Below, in pieces: positions 1 to 10,443 of a DNA stretch of 64,000 nt (position 1 is its first letter; each line of letters opens with the position of its first letter). A program made the translations under genes and the position numbers. This DNA is from Homalodisca vitripennis. Taxonomy: Eukaryota > Arthropoda > Insecta > Hemiptera > Cicadellidae. The stretch lies in contig NC_060213.1 of the NCBI RefSeq assembly GCF_021130785.1, positions 64,456,001 through 64,520,000 on the forward strand. The letters are read 5' to 3'. Under the pieces are notes generated by a model. That model had not been told where the DNA came from and did not search any database. It saw nothing but the letters and a program-made list of their open reading frames with translations.

Positions 1-1270
1 CACTTATTTTTAATGTAACGTATTAAAAATACAGTATGTTTGGAAAAAGTGAATCCACATTTTGAGAAATTGTTTACTGGCATTGGTTAAAGAAAATATT
101 TTCTCTTATATTACCACTATCCTCCGTGTCTCATTGTCCCTATCTACCTTGAAGCATTTTGTGTGGTGAACTACTCAGGTCACAAATTATACATATTTGG
201 GTTTGAAAGTTAACCACAAACTAACTATTATAGCTAAAATAACGGGAATTAGATTAAAACTTAGCGTGTTTATTTCTGCTTTTAGAGTTATAAAGCAAAT
301 TATTTACAAACGATAAGTTTAAGTTTTTATGTCAATAACAACAAAGAGTGTACGGGTTTTTGGCGGTATTCAACCAAATTTCAACTGTAAAAATTAAAAA
401 CTCATAAACTTTTTATACAAGTGTACTATCTTTTACTATGTAATCTCTGCATTCAAAGGTATGTGGAAAACAGTTATTATTAATTTATCATTTTATCTTT
501 TATTCTTGATCGGGTGGACCAAAAATTTCGGCATTGGTCACATTATGAAGCCTTTAAAGTCATTATCCTGAGCATTAATTTTGTAAACCACTGTTTAAAA
601 CGTTTAATTTTAACTAAATTTTATCGGGAGGTGCTATCACGTCAGCGTTCCATATTTTTTAATGAGTAATGATGGATCTGGAAATAATTGCTTGAGAAAA
701 AACTGATTTTATATTACATTCTTAAAACATAATGAATTTCAACATTTTAAAATGGTTTAGAATTATTGGAAAAAGATACACAAGTAAAGTATGAGTAAAT
801 AAATTTCAAAACGTCCTTCGTTATGTTCGTATGACATTTCTTTTTATGTGATGTTGGTGGGGATGATAACCATGTCAGACGTAAGGACTCCTCAGGTAGC
901 AAGACGGATATTTCAATCACGAGGTACCAAGCTACTAAGATCTCTTCTCTTCTTGTTTTGGATTTTTCATTTTATGGTCAGCGTAACTCCTCTGGCAGCC
1001 GACTATACTTTTCTCTTCTCTTTCCTGTTGAAGTACCCTTTTTCTTCTTTTCCACCTTCTTTACTTCATGTTTCAGTTTAAAAAACCCCGTACCGAAGGA
1101 GTGCATTTCTTAAGAAGAGACTTCAACGGAGCCCTCGGAACATCAGCATGGGTCCTGGCTATGCATAGGAAGGGTTGTAGGCCTGGGAATTTTTCTGCAG
1201 GGTGAACATTCTATGAAAATGTACGTTTGCACAACCTCCCCACAAGATCACTCCGTACGAGAGATATCAG
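1..1270. other. AT-rich stretch, no gene recognised
   Basis: No open frame longer than 77 codons is present. A pyrimidine-rich section near 940-1075 gives a short plus-strand frame of low-complexity residues, with no family resemblance. I see no splice-phase support for an exon. Confidence 0.5.
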
Positions 1271-1277
1271 AAGATTA

Positions 1278-1612
1278 TTGTGAAGGAAACAGGATTTTTC
1301 TGGACATTTGCCATAGTTCAGTGACCAGTAAAATCAGTAACACTACGTTTCTGATCTGCAATCTGATCTCTTCTTCAGGTAAATAACTAACCTAACACAA
1401 TTACAAACTAGGTTAAAATAAACAAATCATACCAGAGCGCTGTGACACGCTTAAATCAGGAATCACAACCACCATGTTGCTGTGTCAACTTCAATAACTC
1501 TAAAACATGCACTTAATACAAAAAACTAAACACAACACATAATGATTACAAGTTAACTTCAGAATACAGGTCACAAAAGGTCTGCATTCGCCGACCAACC
1601 ACTTACGATTGA
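1278..1612 (-). mobile_element. 3' untranslated tail of a non-LTR retrotransposon
   Basis: The block shares long stretches with 14453-14808 in the opposite orientation. Common landmarks are a segment reading CTGAAGAAGAGATCAG on the minus strand, then a GTAGTGTTACTG segment, then a terminus reading TTTCCTTCACAATC. The order on the minus strand (reverse transcriptase remnant at 1.8-2.2 kb first, then this block) fits the 3' tail of that same element. It is a diverged copy with small indels and no coding content. Repeat identity is seen directly; its role as a 3' tail is inferred from position. Confidence 0.6.
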
Positions 1613-1689
1613 CCGGAGGCCAATAGCAAATGGTGATCGTCTCGGCAAACATAAGATGGCGGCAAACTAGATTATTGTATAATACGCAG

Positions 1690-2200
1690 TCATCAGTACC
1701 TGAATTGGGCAGTAGTATTTGAAAAGTTGTCTCAAACCATAAATGGATGAAGACAGTTTTGAACAGACATTGTCGACGTGAGATTTCCATGTCAACCCTC
1801 TATCAAGATATATCCCAAGGAATTTAGCCGAGAGGACGTTTTCAACTAACTTTCAACCAGCATGACTGTTGTATTCTAATCTGAGTGTATTTCGCAAACA
1901 AAATTTGATGATGATGGTGTTTTTTGACATGTTTGTTTTGAAATTGAGCTCGTTGTGAAGTGCTGGATTGCATTGTTCAGCTCAGTGAATAGCATCATTT
2001 CCAGTTCTGGGATTGACCTTGAGTTGAAACAGAGAGTTGTGTCATCTGCGTATTAGACATTTTGCCCTTGATTAAGCGATGAACCAGCGTCATCTACATA
2101 CAACAAGAAGAGAAGCGGACTGGGTATGGAGCCTTGAGGAACTCCACACCTTAGGCACTCCTCCCCCGATTGCATGTTTGAAAGGTTGACAAATTGTTTT
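1690..2200 (-). pseudogene. Decayed non-LTR reverse transcriptase fragment
   Basis: Reading the minus strand across broken frames gives a run close to the VPQGS-I-PLLF block of non-LTR reverse transcriptases (seen here as GVPQGSIPSPLLFLLYVDD). A stop follows a few residues later, then a YADDT catalytic-type motif near 2045. Further downstream are short stretches that read as palm or thumb residues. Several stops and frame changes make it non-functional. The motifs suit the CR1/Jockey-like group, but a clade cannot be fixed from so short a piece. It precedes the presumed 3' tail at 1278-1612 and follows the endonuclease piece at 3.2-3.5 kb, in the correct order for one minus-strand element. 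Confidence 0.75.
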
Positions 2201-2626
2201 CATTTAGTATAATTTGTTTTTCTAAAGAAGATCCCTAACGAAACCGGACCCGGCGACCTCTCTCACACGCCAAACATCTCACTTAAAACGTCTACCACAT
2301 TAATGTATACTCCTATATTGCCTCGAAAATAGTTTTTTATTATTTGTGCAGTAGGCTATTCCCCATGTATCTGAGGAAAGGAAAAATATTTTGTGTGTTA
2401 TTGTGGATTGTGATAACCACAAATATGGAGAAAACGCGGTTTTCAGTTTAAAATTTAAGCTTTTTCCACTTTAACTCCTCAACAATCCAAAAGTAATGAC
2501 AGTAAATAAATGTCTTATACATAATTTGTTGTATATCTGTTAAGAACGGCATACTACAAATTTAGAGCTCCAACTTAATATTTAAAGGCGTAAGTATTTT
2601 GTTTGTAAACCGTTACGAAATCGGTT

Positions 2627-3006
2627 ATTAGTTATTATTTTGAGATTTTGAAAATACTGTATGATACCCTACGTATGTACTGGATGTAAATACTGATTTG
2701 GATTTATCCTCATTAGACTTGTGTTTATTTATAAATAAACTAGCTGTTAACCGCAGCTGTAGCATACTTTGTCAAAGTACTTATGATGTTTGAGTGTTGA
2801 ATTTAGCTCCAATTCACATTCCTTTTATTGCAGTTTGTGATATTTGACGCTGTCTCAGACTTGACTCCTGGAAAAAGATCCAAAGAAAGTCGGCGACAAA
2901 GAAGCTCAAAACGAAGCTTTTTAGTTATAATTTTGAGATTTTGAAAATAATGTATAATACCCTACGTACTGGATGTGAATATTGATTTGGATTTATACCC
3001 ATTAGA
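2627..3006. repeat. Pair of diverged direct repeats about 290 bp apart
   Basis: A segment starting TTAGTTATTATTTTGAGATT at 2627 recurs at 2921 with scattered substitutions; each copy is about 85-90 bp and ends in a shared GATTTGGATTTAT segment. The pair lies between the endonuclease and reverse transcriptase pieces of the minus-strand retrotransposon, so this interval (roughly 2.2-3.1 kb) looks like inserted sequence. No coding content is seen. Confidence 0.6.
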
Positions 3007-3199
3007 TCAAAATCAGAGAGTTTAGAAGCGCAATGTTTGTGGGCCTCGTGTTTCTGATTGCCTTTTTGCTGATTGGTTCCTGACCTTTGATTATGAGCTG
3101 TTGGCAGGCCTGTAATCAGACAGTTTTTTTCGGACAATTTCTACCGGGGCCCGACCGAATATCTTATCCGGGGCCAGGCAAAGCTAAGTACGGCCCTGC

Positions 3200-3750
3200 C
3201 TGTTGGCAGTATTGGTCCGAGATGTCTGTGTTGATCACTGACACCTTATCGTCAGTTATGTTGGAAATGATGTTGTCAATTGTTGTCACTGAAGTGTTGG
3301 TAACCCATGTTGGTTTCTATATTGACCAGACGAGACCCCCACAAGTCAGCGAAGCGTTTCGTTCACATCCAAAATGTTGATATTGAAATCGCCCATGACA
3401 ATGACATTTTGTTCTTCTCTTGTCACGTCTTTTAACAAATCTTCGAGTTTAGAAAAAAGAACTTCTTTTCCGTTTAAGGACCTGTACACTCCAATTATGA
3501 GTGTTGTTTGTTTGTACGCTCACCCCCGTAATTTCTAAGGGTGTGTTGTCTCGTCAAAGTTGTGAGGGGCAAACAAAACAGTATTCCGCTTAAAATCTGC
3601 GACCTCTTCTCCTTTTGCTGAGGTTCGGCATTAAAAGTTTGCCAATTGATAATTCTGAGTTTGCAGTTTTCAAGGACAGTTTCAATGGGCTTGAAGATGA
3701 CATGCTGACTCCCAGCAGCCACGTCTTTCGTTGCCGCAAGAAGGACGTAG
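3200..3750 (-). pseudogene. Decayed non-LTR endonuclease fragment
   Basis: On the minus strand, about 3495-3370 reads as an endonuclease core: a GVYRSLNG run, then a leucine-rich spacer, then VIVMGDFNINILDVN. The GDFN block is the usual metal-binding segment of AP-type endonucleases in non-LTR retrotransposons. Sequence up to about 3720 is open on the same strand and may be an upstream part, but I do not recognise it. Stops and frame changes interrupt the rest. The right end of this fragment is cut at 3786-3794, where the large hAT element begins. Confidence 0.7.
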
Positions 3751-3785
3751 CAATATCCTGCAGGAGGGGCCGAGGTAGGCGCGAC

Positions 3786-3793
3786 CTCTAGAA
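3786..3793. repeat. Left target-site duplication of the BED-type hAT element (CTCTAGAA)
   Basis: The 8-mer CTCTAGAA here is repeated exactly at 13076-13083. Eight-base duplications are the rule for hAT insertions. The next base starts a terminal repeat beginning CAGTTTCTTAAA. Confidence 0.85.
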
Positions 3794-4230
3794 CAGTTTC
3801 TTAAAATATGATCCGCGAGCCCATACCAGGGGTCCGCGGAGCTGACCTACGAAATGTGGAAAAATTTAGAGACTGCTGTTAATAAACGTTATATTATGTT
3901 TCAAATGAAAAACACTTTCCACTAAGAAGAATAACATTTCGCTAAATCCAGTATGAGTTGGCAATTAGATAACTACACTACACTAAACGCTAAAAACACA
4001 TAAATTTATTGGTCAGTGAGAATTTAACGCTATCAGATCGGCAGGAGTAGGGTGTAGCTGTGTCCTTGACGTTGCACCGTAAGCGTGTCTACGGTAACGC
4101 ATTGAAGGGCAAGGGAAGGGATGAGTCATGCGGTAACCAAACCAAAACACCCACTTCACTCACTCACTAGTGATTTGTTGGCGTTAACACCAACGTTAAG
4201 TGCCTACAGTCCAGTGTCTTAGTTTATCTC
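3794..4230 (+). other. 5' non-coding region of the BED-type hAT element
   Basis: It runs from the left terminal repeat to the start of the inserted repeat block. No open frame is seen. Short tandem runs (TCACTCACTCACTAG near 4158) occur near its right end. The presumed junction with the inserted repeats is near 4200-4240 and is not marked by a clear duplication. Confidence 0.4.
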
Positions 4231-5214
4231 TTATATATGTAACAATTGTATGTAAATCTAATATATATACAACCGCATGTGTAACTGACTGACTGACTGA
4301 CTCACTCACGTATACTAATTTCTAACCTACTTCCAGATGAGTTAGAGACTTGAAATTTGGTACACAGATAGCTTTCCACGTGTAACAACCAGGAAAATCC
4401 CGAAAAGTGAGAATTTTTCATTTTTCAACCCCTCAAAAAAATTCCCAAAAAATCGCGCATTCTTCACCCCTGCAGGCATTTTTTGTAAGCCCGATAGCGG
4501 GCGAACCGTTGGAGCTAGCTCGGATCTGACGGAAAATTCATAGTCAGGAATGAAGTGAACTACAAAAAAGGTCTAATGACTTTTTTGCTCTATCTTCCAT
4601 GGTTAAGCGACAAAACGCTCGAACATTTGAAATTCCAGAGATTTTTTCGATAAAAATAATGTTTCAAGCCCGATAGCGGCCGAACCGTTGGTCGTAGCTC
4701 AAATCTGATTGACCCATCAAATTAGCAAATTGCGCGATCTACAGAAAAGGTCCAGTAATCGTTTGCCCTATCTCGATTGGTTTGGCCGAAAAACGTGATT
4801 ATGTACAATTTGTTGTAACTTTTACGCGAAAACTTTTGTTTTTTGGGGTCGATAGCGGCGAAACCATTGGTCGGAGGTCAAAATAAGACTAACGTTTTAT
4901 TTAGGAAATAAGATGACCTACAAAAAAGGTCCAGTGACTTTTTACTATATTTCCCTTAGTTTGACCGCAAAACGCGATTAAGTGAAAATATTGGACATTT
5001 TTCGCCTAAAAATTTACATTCCGGGCTTGATAGCGCGCTAAACGGTTTGGTCGTAACTCAAAACAAATTTTAAACGGGATTTAGGAAATCACGTGATCTA
5101 CAGAAAAGGTTCAGTGACTTCGGGAGTTGGCTGAGCGTTAGCTAAGCGTCAATAGTAGATAGGGACAGAGGAATATTTATTATGTTCACAGACACAATAC
5201 CCTCTAAAAAAAGG

Positions 5215-5640
5215 CCCAAGTGTGTCATTAACCCCCGGTAATATTAACCCCCCCCCCCCGGGGATTTCCTGGTATGACCTGATAACCTCCTGTACATTCA
5301 ACCCCCTGATGTGTTAACCCCCCTGGTAACATTAAACCCCCCCAGGGAATTTCCTGCCATGACCTCATGTCCGAATTTTACCAGTCACCAAATCCTCTTA
5401 ACCCCCCCCCTGGGAAGATCCTGTGAATGACCAGATAACCCCCTGGAGACTTATCCCCCGGTAACGTTAACCCCCCCCTGGGAATTTGTTCATATGACCA
5501 GACAATATCCTGACGAAATTAAACCCCCTCTTGTCTTAACCTCCTTAACATTAATCACCCACCCAGGGAATTTCTCTCGCCTTGACTAGATAGTCTCCTG
5601 GTGATATTAAACCCCCTGTTCGACTTAAAATACTGCCTTG
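5215..5640. repeat. C-rich tandem repeat, units of about 65-85 bp
   Basis: Five units share a GGGAATTTCCTG-like core (near 5263, 5346, 5415, 5481 and 5567), a TGACC-AGATAACC-CCTGG segment, and runs of TTAACCCCCC. The longest C run is near 5243-5255. It lies between the two 1.9-kb duplicated segments and has no coding content. Confidence 0.75.
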
Positions 5641-5860
5641 AGGTCGGTTTTTATTATGTTTATACTAAACAATTCAAGATAGCTGACCCGTGCAGACTTT
5701 TCTCCCGAGCTCATTTCTGGCTAAACCATAGGTCGTAGATCAGATCTGAGGGGCACAATCGAAAGACAAAATTAAATTTCCAACAAGAAAGGTCCAGTCA
5801 CTTTTTGTCGTATCTCTAACGGTTTAACCGCAAAATGCCCTCAAAGTCAAAAGTTTTTAA
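5621..5860. repeat. Segment duplicated at 7757-8005
   Basis: The CGACTTAAAATACTGCC start, the TTTATTATGTTTATACTAAA run, and a GCTGACCCGTGCAGACTTTT segment recur about 2.13 kb downstream with only small indels. This offset differs from the 1.92-kb offset of the neighbouring units, so at least two duplication events are needed. Confidence 0.75.
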
Positions 5861-8225
5861 CGAATCCGGGCTCGATAGCGGCTAAACGGTTGGTCCGTAG
5901 CTCAAAACAAATTTTTAAAAGGATTTTAAGAAATTGCGTGATCTACAAAAAATGTTCAGTAACATTTTGCCCTATCCTCAACGGTTTGGCTGCATAACGC
6001 GTTTTAAAGTATTGATTTTTTAAGTTTTACGTGACATTTTTAAACTGCCAGTGCAGTCTTTTGTCCTAAGCTCTGTACTGCCTAAATTATAGGTCGTAGC
6101 TTAAATCTGATGGCATAATCGAAAGAGAAAATTAAATTTTCGACAAGAAAGGTCCAGTCACTTTTTCTCGTATCTAACGGTTATCTAATATACTATACAG
6201 CCGCATGTGAAACTGACTGACTGACTGATATATGTATACAAATTCTAACCTACTTCTAGAAGTGCTAGAAACTTGAAAATTTTGCACGCAGGTACCTTTT
6301 GCCGTATAACCAACAGGAAAAGTCTGAAAACCGGGAATTTTTCATTTTAAACCCCTCAAAAAAATTCGCAAAAAAACGCGCATTTTTTACCCTTGCAGGC
6401 ATTTTTGTAAGCCCGATAGCGGGCAAACCGTTGGAGCTAGCTCGGATCTGACGAAAAATCGTTAGTCAGGAATGAAGTGATCTACAAAAAAGGTTAAGTG
6501 ACTTTTTTGCTCTATCTTCCATGGTTAAGAGGCAAAAACGCTCGAATATTTGACATTCCAGAGATTTTTTTCGCTTAAAATAATTTTTCGAGCTCGATAG
6601 CGGCCGAACGATAGGTCGTAGCTCAAATCTGATTGACCCATCAAATTAGCAAATTTTGTGATCTACAGAAAAGGTTCAATGACTTTTTGCCCTATCTCCA
6701 TTGGTTTGGCCGAAAAACGTGGTTATGTGTGCAATTTTTTTGTAATTTCCACGTGAAAACTTTGTTTTTTGGGGTCGATAGCGGCGAAACAATTGGTCGG
6801 AGGTTAAAATAAAACAAAGGTTAGATTTAGGAAATAAGGAGATCTACAAAATAGGTTAAGTGACTTTTTACCATATCTCCATTAGTTTGACCGCAAAACG
6901 CGATTAATTGAAAATATTTGGAAATTTTCGTCTACAAATTTACATTCCGGGCTTGATAGCGGCTAAACAGTTGGTCGTAGCTCAAAAACAATTTTCACTA
7001 CGATTTAGGAAATCACGTGATCTACAAAAAAAGCTCAGTAACATTTTACCCTATCCTCAACGGTTTGGCCGCATAACGCGTTTTAAAGTTAGATTTTTTG
7101 AGTTTTACGTGAGATTTTGCTTTCTGGGCTCTATTTCAGACAAAATCTTAATTCTAGCCCAGATTAAAAATTTTATTTTAATACAAAATAATGCGATCTA
7201 CACAAATGGTCTAGTGACCTTTTACTCTATCTTCCATGATTTAGCCGTAAAACGTGATTATATTGAAAATTTCAATTAAAAACTTACTTTTCGTGCTCGA
7301 TAGTGGCCGAACCGTTAGCCCTAGCTTAAATGTAAAACTTTTTTGTAAGTAGCTATTGATAGGATCTACAAAAAAGGCCCAGCAGCTTTCTATCGTTTAT
7401 CTTTCCGTAAGCCTGATAAATGCTCTAAATGGCTTAATTCTTTGTCGTCACTTTTAGGTGTTGTTTTAAATTTTGCAACTATAATTAGTGCGATTCATGC
7501 TGGTTCCATATTGACCTTGTATTACTACGTTAACGAGTGACTAAAACCCCCCTCCACATCGGGAGTTGGCTGAGCGTTAGTGAAGCTTCAATAGTAGATA
7601 GGGACAGAGTGTTTTTTTTATTTTTTATTTTATGAAATATTAGTTCATTGTCAAAACTCTGGCGTGTGAACGATAATTTCCGAAGTAATTTAAACCCCCT
7701 GATGAACGTTTTATTTGATAAAAATTACTGTACACATGTTCTCGTACCACGTTCGACTTAAAATACTGCCCTTTGAGGTCGGTTTTTATTATGTTTATAC
7801 TAAAACAATTCAAGATAGCTGACCCGTGCAGACTTTTCTCCCGAGCTCATTTCTGGCTAAACCATAGGTCGTAGATCAGATCTGAGGGCACAATCGAAAG
7901 GACAAAATTAAATTGTCCAACAAGAAAAGGTCCAGTCACTTTTTGTCCGTATCTCTAACGGTTTAACCGCAAAATGCCCTCAAAGTCAAAAGTTTTTACG
8001 AATCCGGAAAAAAATCTATGAAAAAGGTCAATTTTTAAATCCCTTGTCATTTACTTAATGTCCGGACTTAACCAGTCACCGAATTCCGCTTATCCCCGAA
8101 TTTGCAAGCGTTTACTTTGGGGGGCCTGGGGGCGTAGCCCCCAGCGAGCCGAAGACGAGTTGAAATATATAAAATTGAATGTAGTCAATCAACAAAGTGC
8201 GCTGTAGGTCGTTAGCGATTATTAA

Positions 8226-8369
8226 TTAAACCTGGGTTTTGTGCAAGCGAGTACAAACATTCAACAAAACTGTGTTTTATGTTACGAACTAATTTTCAGT
8301 AAAGCAATGCAATCTGCTAAGTTGCATAGGCATTTAAAAACAAAACACCCCAAGTTTTCGGATAAGTAA
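8226..8369 (+). pseudogene. BED-type zinc finger of the hAT transposase (N-terminal fragment)
   Basis: A 47-residue open frame reads as the core of a BED zinc finger. CVLC supplies the paired cysteines (CxxC), and KLHRHLKTKH about 20 residues later supplies the paired histidines (HxxxxxH class). Both are in the right spacing for the N terminus of ZBED-like hAT transposases. The frame ends in TAA at 8367-8369, about 90 bp before the nested insertion, and the body of the transposase resumes at 10444. No start codon is visible, because the upstream sequence belongs to the inserted repeat block. It is a broken DNA-binding part of an extinct transposase. The family match rests on motif spacing read by eye. 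Confidence 0.8.
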
Positions 8370-8534
8370 ACAGAATAAAAAAAGCTATGAAATGAAAAGG
8401 TCTAAAAATAAAATAGAAAATATTGCAACAGTCACTACAAATGAAAAGACAGCAATGGCATCCAGTAGCGTAGCCAGAACTTTCGTTCGGGGGGAGGGTC
8501 CGAAACCGGGGGATGTTTTTTGTGTTATTTGCCA

Positions 8535-8835
8535 ATGAGTTCACTAGTAAAAGATAAACACAAAAAATATGGAGCTTTAGTAACTACGCCTTATAAAAAG
8601 TGGAAAGATGTAATAGGCAAATTCAATTCTCACAGCAACTCTAGTACCACAAATTTTCTTGTATATATACAGAAACTTTACGAAGCTCGATTCTGGCCGA
8701 GTAGAAGGCACCAAAGTGATGTTGGATTCACTGGATAAGAAAGAAAAAGAACAAAATAGAGCTTTACTAAAGCGTATAATTGACACAACTATATTCTGTG
8801 GAGAAAATGAAATAACCCTTCGGGGACATTGGGCC
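8535..8835 (+). pseudogene. zf-TTF/ZMYM1-like hAT transposase fragment
   Basis: Two overlapping frames together resemble the region after the TTF finger in ZMYM1-like hAT transposases (DUF4371 neighbourhood). An early piece reads YGALVTTPYKKWKDVIGKF. A later piece carries NRALLKRIIDTTIFCGENE followed by ITLRGH, matching the family's conserved F-CG...LRGHRD block. A frameshift near 8690 joins them. The fragment suggests that the 1981-bp element derives from a zf-TTF hAT, a group distinct from the BED-type element it landed in. The match is from recalled family patterns, not from a search. Confidence 0.7.
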
Positions 8836-8837
8836 AC

Positions 8838-10095
8838 TAACGGTCGGAAAATGCACCGGAAAAACTCTACTGATTAGAAGTTCGGCTACTTTGGATTTAA
8901 CTGATTGAGGTATTTATGAATGAGTTATAATGACGATTTTTTGTATCATTACACTTTAGACGAGTATATAATTATCGGAAAAATAAACAAAATCACTTTC
9001 GGTCGGAAACAAAATACACCTGAAAAACTCTAATGATTTGAACTTCAACTATTTCGGACTTCAGTTATTAAGGTAAACGTGGTATTTTTGGTTGAGTTAG
9101 GACGACCATTTTTTGTTATCATTAAACTGTACTCGACTACCTATATAATTATCAAGAAAAAAAAAATCACTCCCGGTCGGTAAATACTGAAGAAAAGCTC
9201 TCAACAGATTCAAGTTTTGACGATTTTGGATTTCACTGGTTGAGTGGTTAAGGTAAAAGTGGTACTTATAATTATGTTAGGACATTGATTTTAGGTATTA
9301 ATTCAACGCAGACTAATAAATATATAATTATCGAGAAAACAAAAACAAAAATAATCACTTCCGATCGGAATATAAAATGAAATACGAGTAATACCTCAGT
9401 CAGTGAAATCCAAAGTAGTCGGAACTTCTTATCAGTAGAGTTTTTCCGCTGTATTATCCGACCGGATGTGATTTTATAAATTTTTCTTCGATAATTATAT
9501 AGGTATTAGTCGGCGTTGAATTAATACTTAAAACCAACGTCCTAACACAATTCTAAGTACCACTTTTATCTCAACGACTCAACCAGTGAAATCCCAAATC
9601 GTTAAAATCTGAATCATTAGAGCTTTTCCTCCGTATTTTCCCTTCGGAAGTGATTTTATTGTTTTGTTTCTCGATAATTATATATGTATTAGTCGGCGTT
9701 GAATTAATACCTAAAACCAACGTCCTAACACAATTCTAAGTACCACTTTTACCTCAACCACACAACCAGTGAAATCCAAAATCGTCAAAACTTGAATCTG
9801 TAGAAAGCTTTTCTTCGGTATTTACCGACCGGAAGTGATTTTTTTCTCGATAATTATATAAGTACAGTGTGCAGTTTAATGATAACAAAAATCGTCGTCC
9901 TAACTCAATGGAAAAAACTACGTTTACCTCAATCACTGAAGTCCAAATTAGTTAACGTTCTAATCAGTAGAGTTTTTCAAGTGTATTTTCCGACCGAAAG
10001 TAATTTTTTATATTTTTTTCGATAATTATATACCCGTCTACAGTTTAATGACACCTAAAATCAACGTCGTAACTTAATTCTAAGTAGTCATTTTA
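8838..10095. repeat. Internal 170-190-bp units in head-to-head orientation
   Basis: On the plus strand, units with a CGGTCGG...GAAAAACTCTA start and a TATATAATTATCGA-like end recur near 8841, 9002 and 9176. From about 9370 onwards the same unit appears inverted, with CCGACCGGAAGTGATTTT-like ends near 9457, 9641, 9829 and 9988. The whole could fold into a long imperfect hairpin. No coding content is seen. Confidence 0.8.
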
Positions 10096-10443
10096 CGTCC
10101 CCAAGACGAACTTGAACGAAGTGGTCGCCAATTTAAACTGTTCGCCGTGTTATGGTTCAGGTTACTTTGCGACGTCACGTGACCGCGCCCTATAGAAATA
10201 CCGTGATTACACTACACTATCCGAAAGGCCGAGCCCAAAAGTATCGTTTGATACTTTATGATTTAAACGAAAGGACAATTATATTTTTAACAACGTTTAC
10301 TTTAATCTATTAAATCTATCAATTTAATGTTTGTAGACAAGAATAATGATAACTCTCCTGCTCCATGCTTTATTTTTTAATATGTCTTAAAATTTCGGGG
10401 GGGGGGGGGGGGGGGTCCGGACCCCCCCTTCGCTACGCAACTG

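Larger units (their letters stand above)
4235..8180. repeat. Block of about 180-bp repeats with higher-order duplication, perhaps a Helitron-like non-autonomous element
   Basis: At least ten copies of a unit carrying a GATAGCGGC(G/C)GAACCGTTGG-like core occur near 4489, 4669, 4850, 5028, 5870, 6410, 6590, 6775, 6950 and 7295. Each is followed by a GATCTACA-AAAAGGT segment and a GTGACTTTTTGCCCTATCTCC segment. Units 1-4 and 6-9 are offset by a constant 1921-1925 bp, showing a segmental duplication. The left edges of both segments share TCTAATATA...GCCGCATGTG and a (CTGA)n run. The right end has a stem-loop, TGGGGGC-GTA-GCCCCCA near 8120. The assignment to a Helitron-like class is only an inference from this layout. 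Confidence 0.6.
8463..10443. mobile_element. Nested non-autonomous hAT element, 1981 bp, with ATGGCATC target duplication
   Basis: The left end reads CAGTAGCGTAGCCAG and the right end, inverted, reads CAGTTGCGTAGCG; both are followed by G-rich sequence. ATGGCATC lies at 8455-8462 and again at 10444-10451, a perfect 8-bp duplication as expected for hAT. The element splits the BED-type transposase frame of the host element. It holds a zf-TTF hAT transposase remnant (8535-8835) and then a set of 170-190-bp units in two opposed orientations. A run of 19 G lies at 10397-10415. Confidence 0.9.

Noticed and set aside
1500..1790. Minus-strand frame of 96 codons
   Set aside because: It runs through the retrotransposon tail and has no domain; a chance opening.
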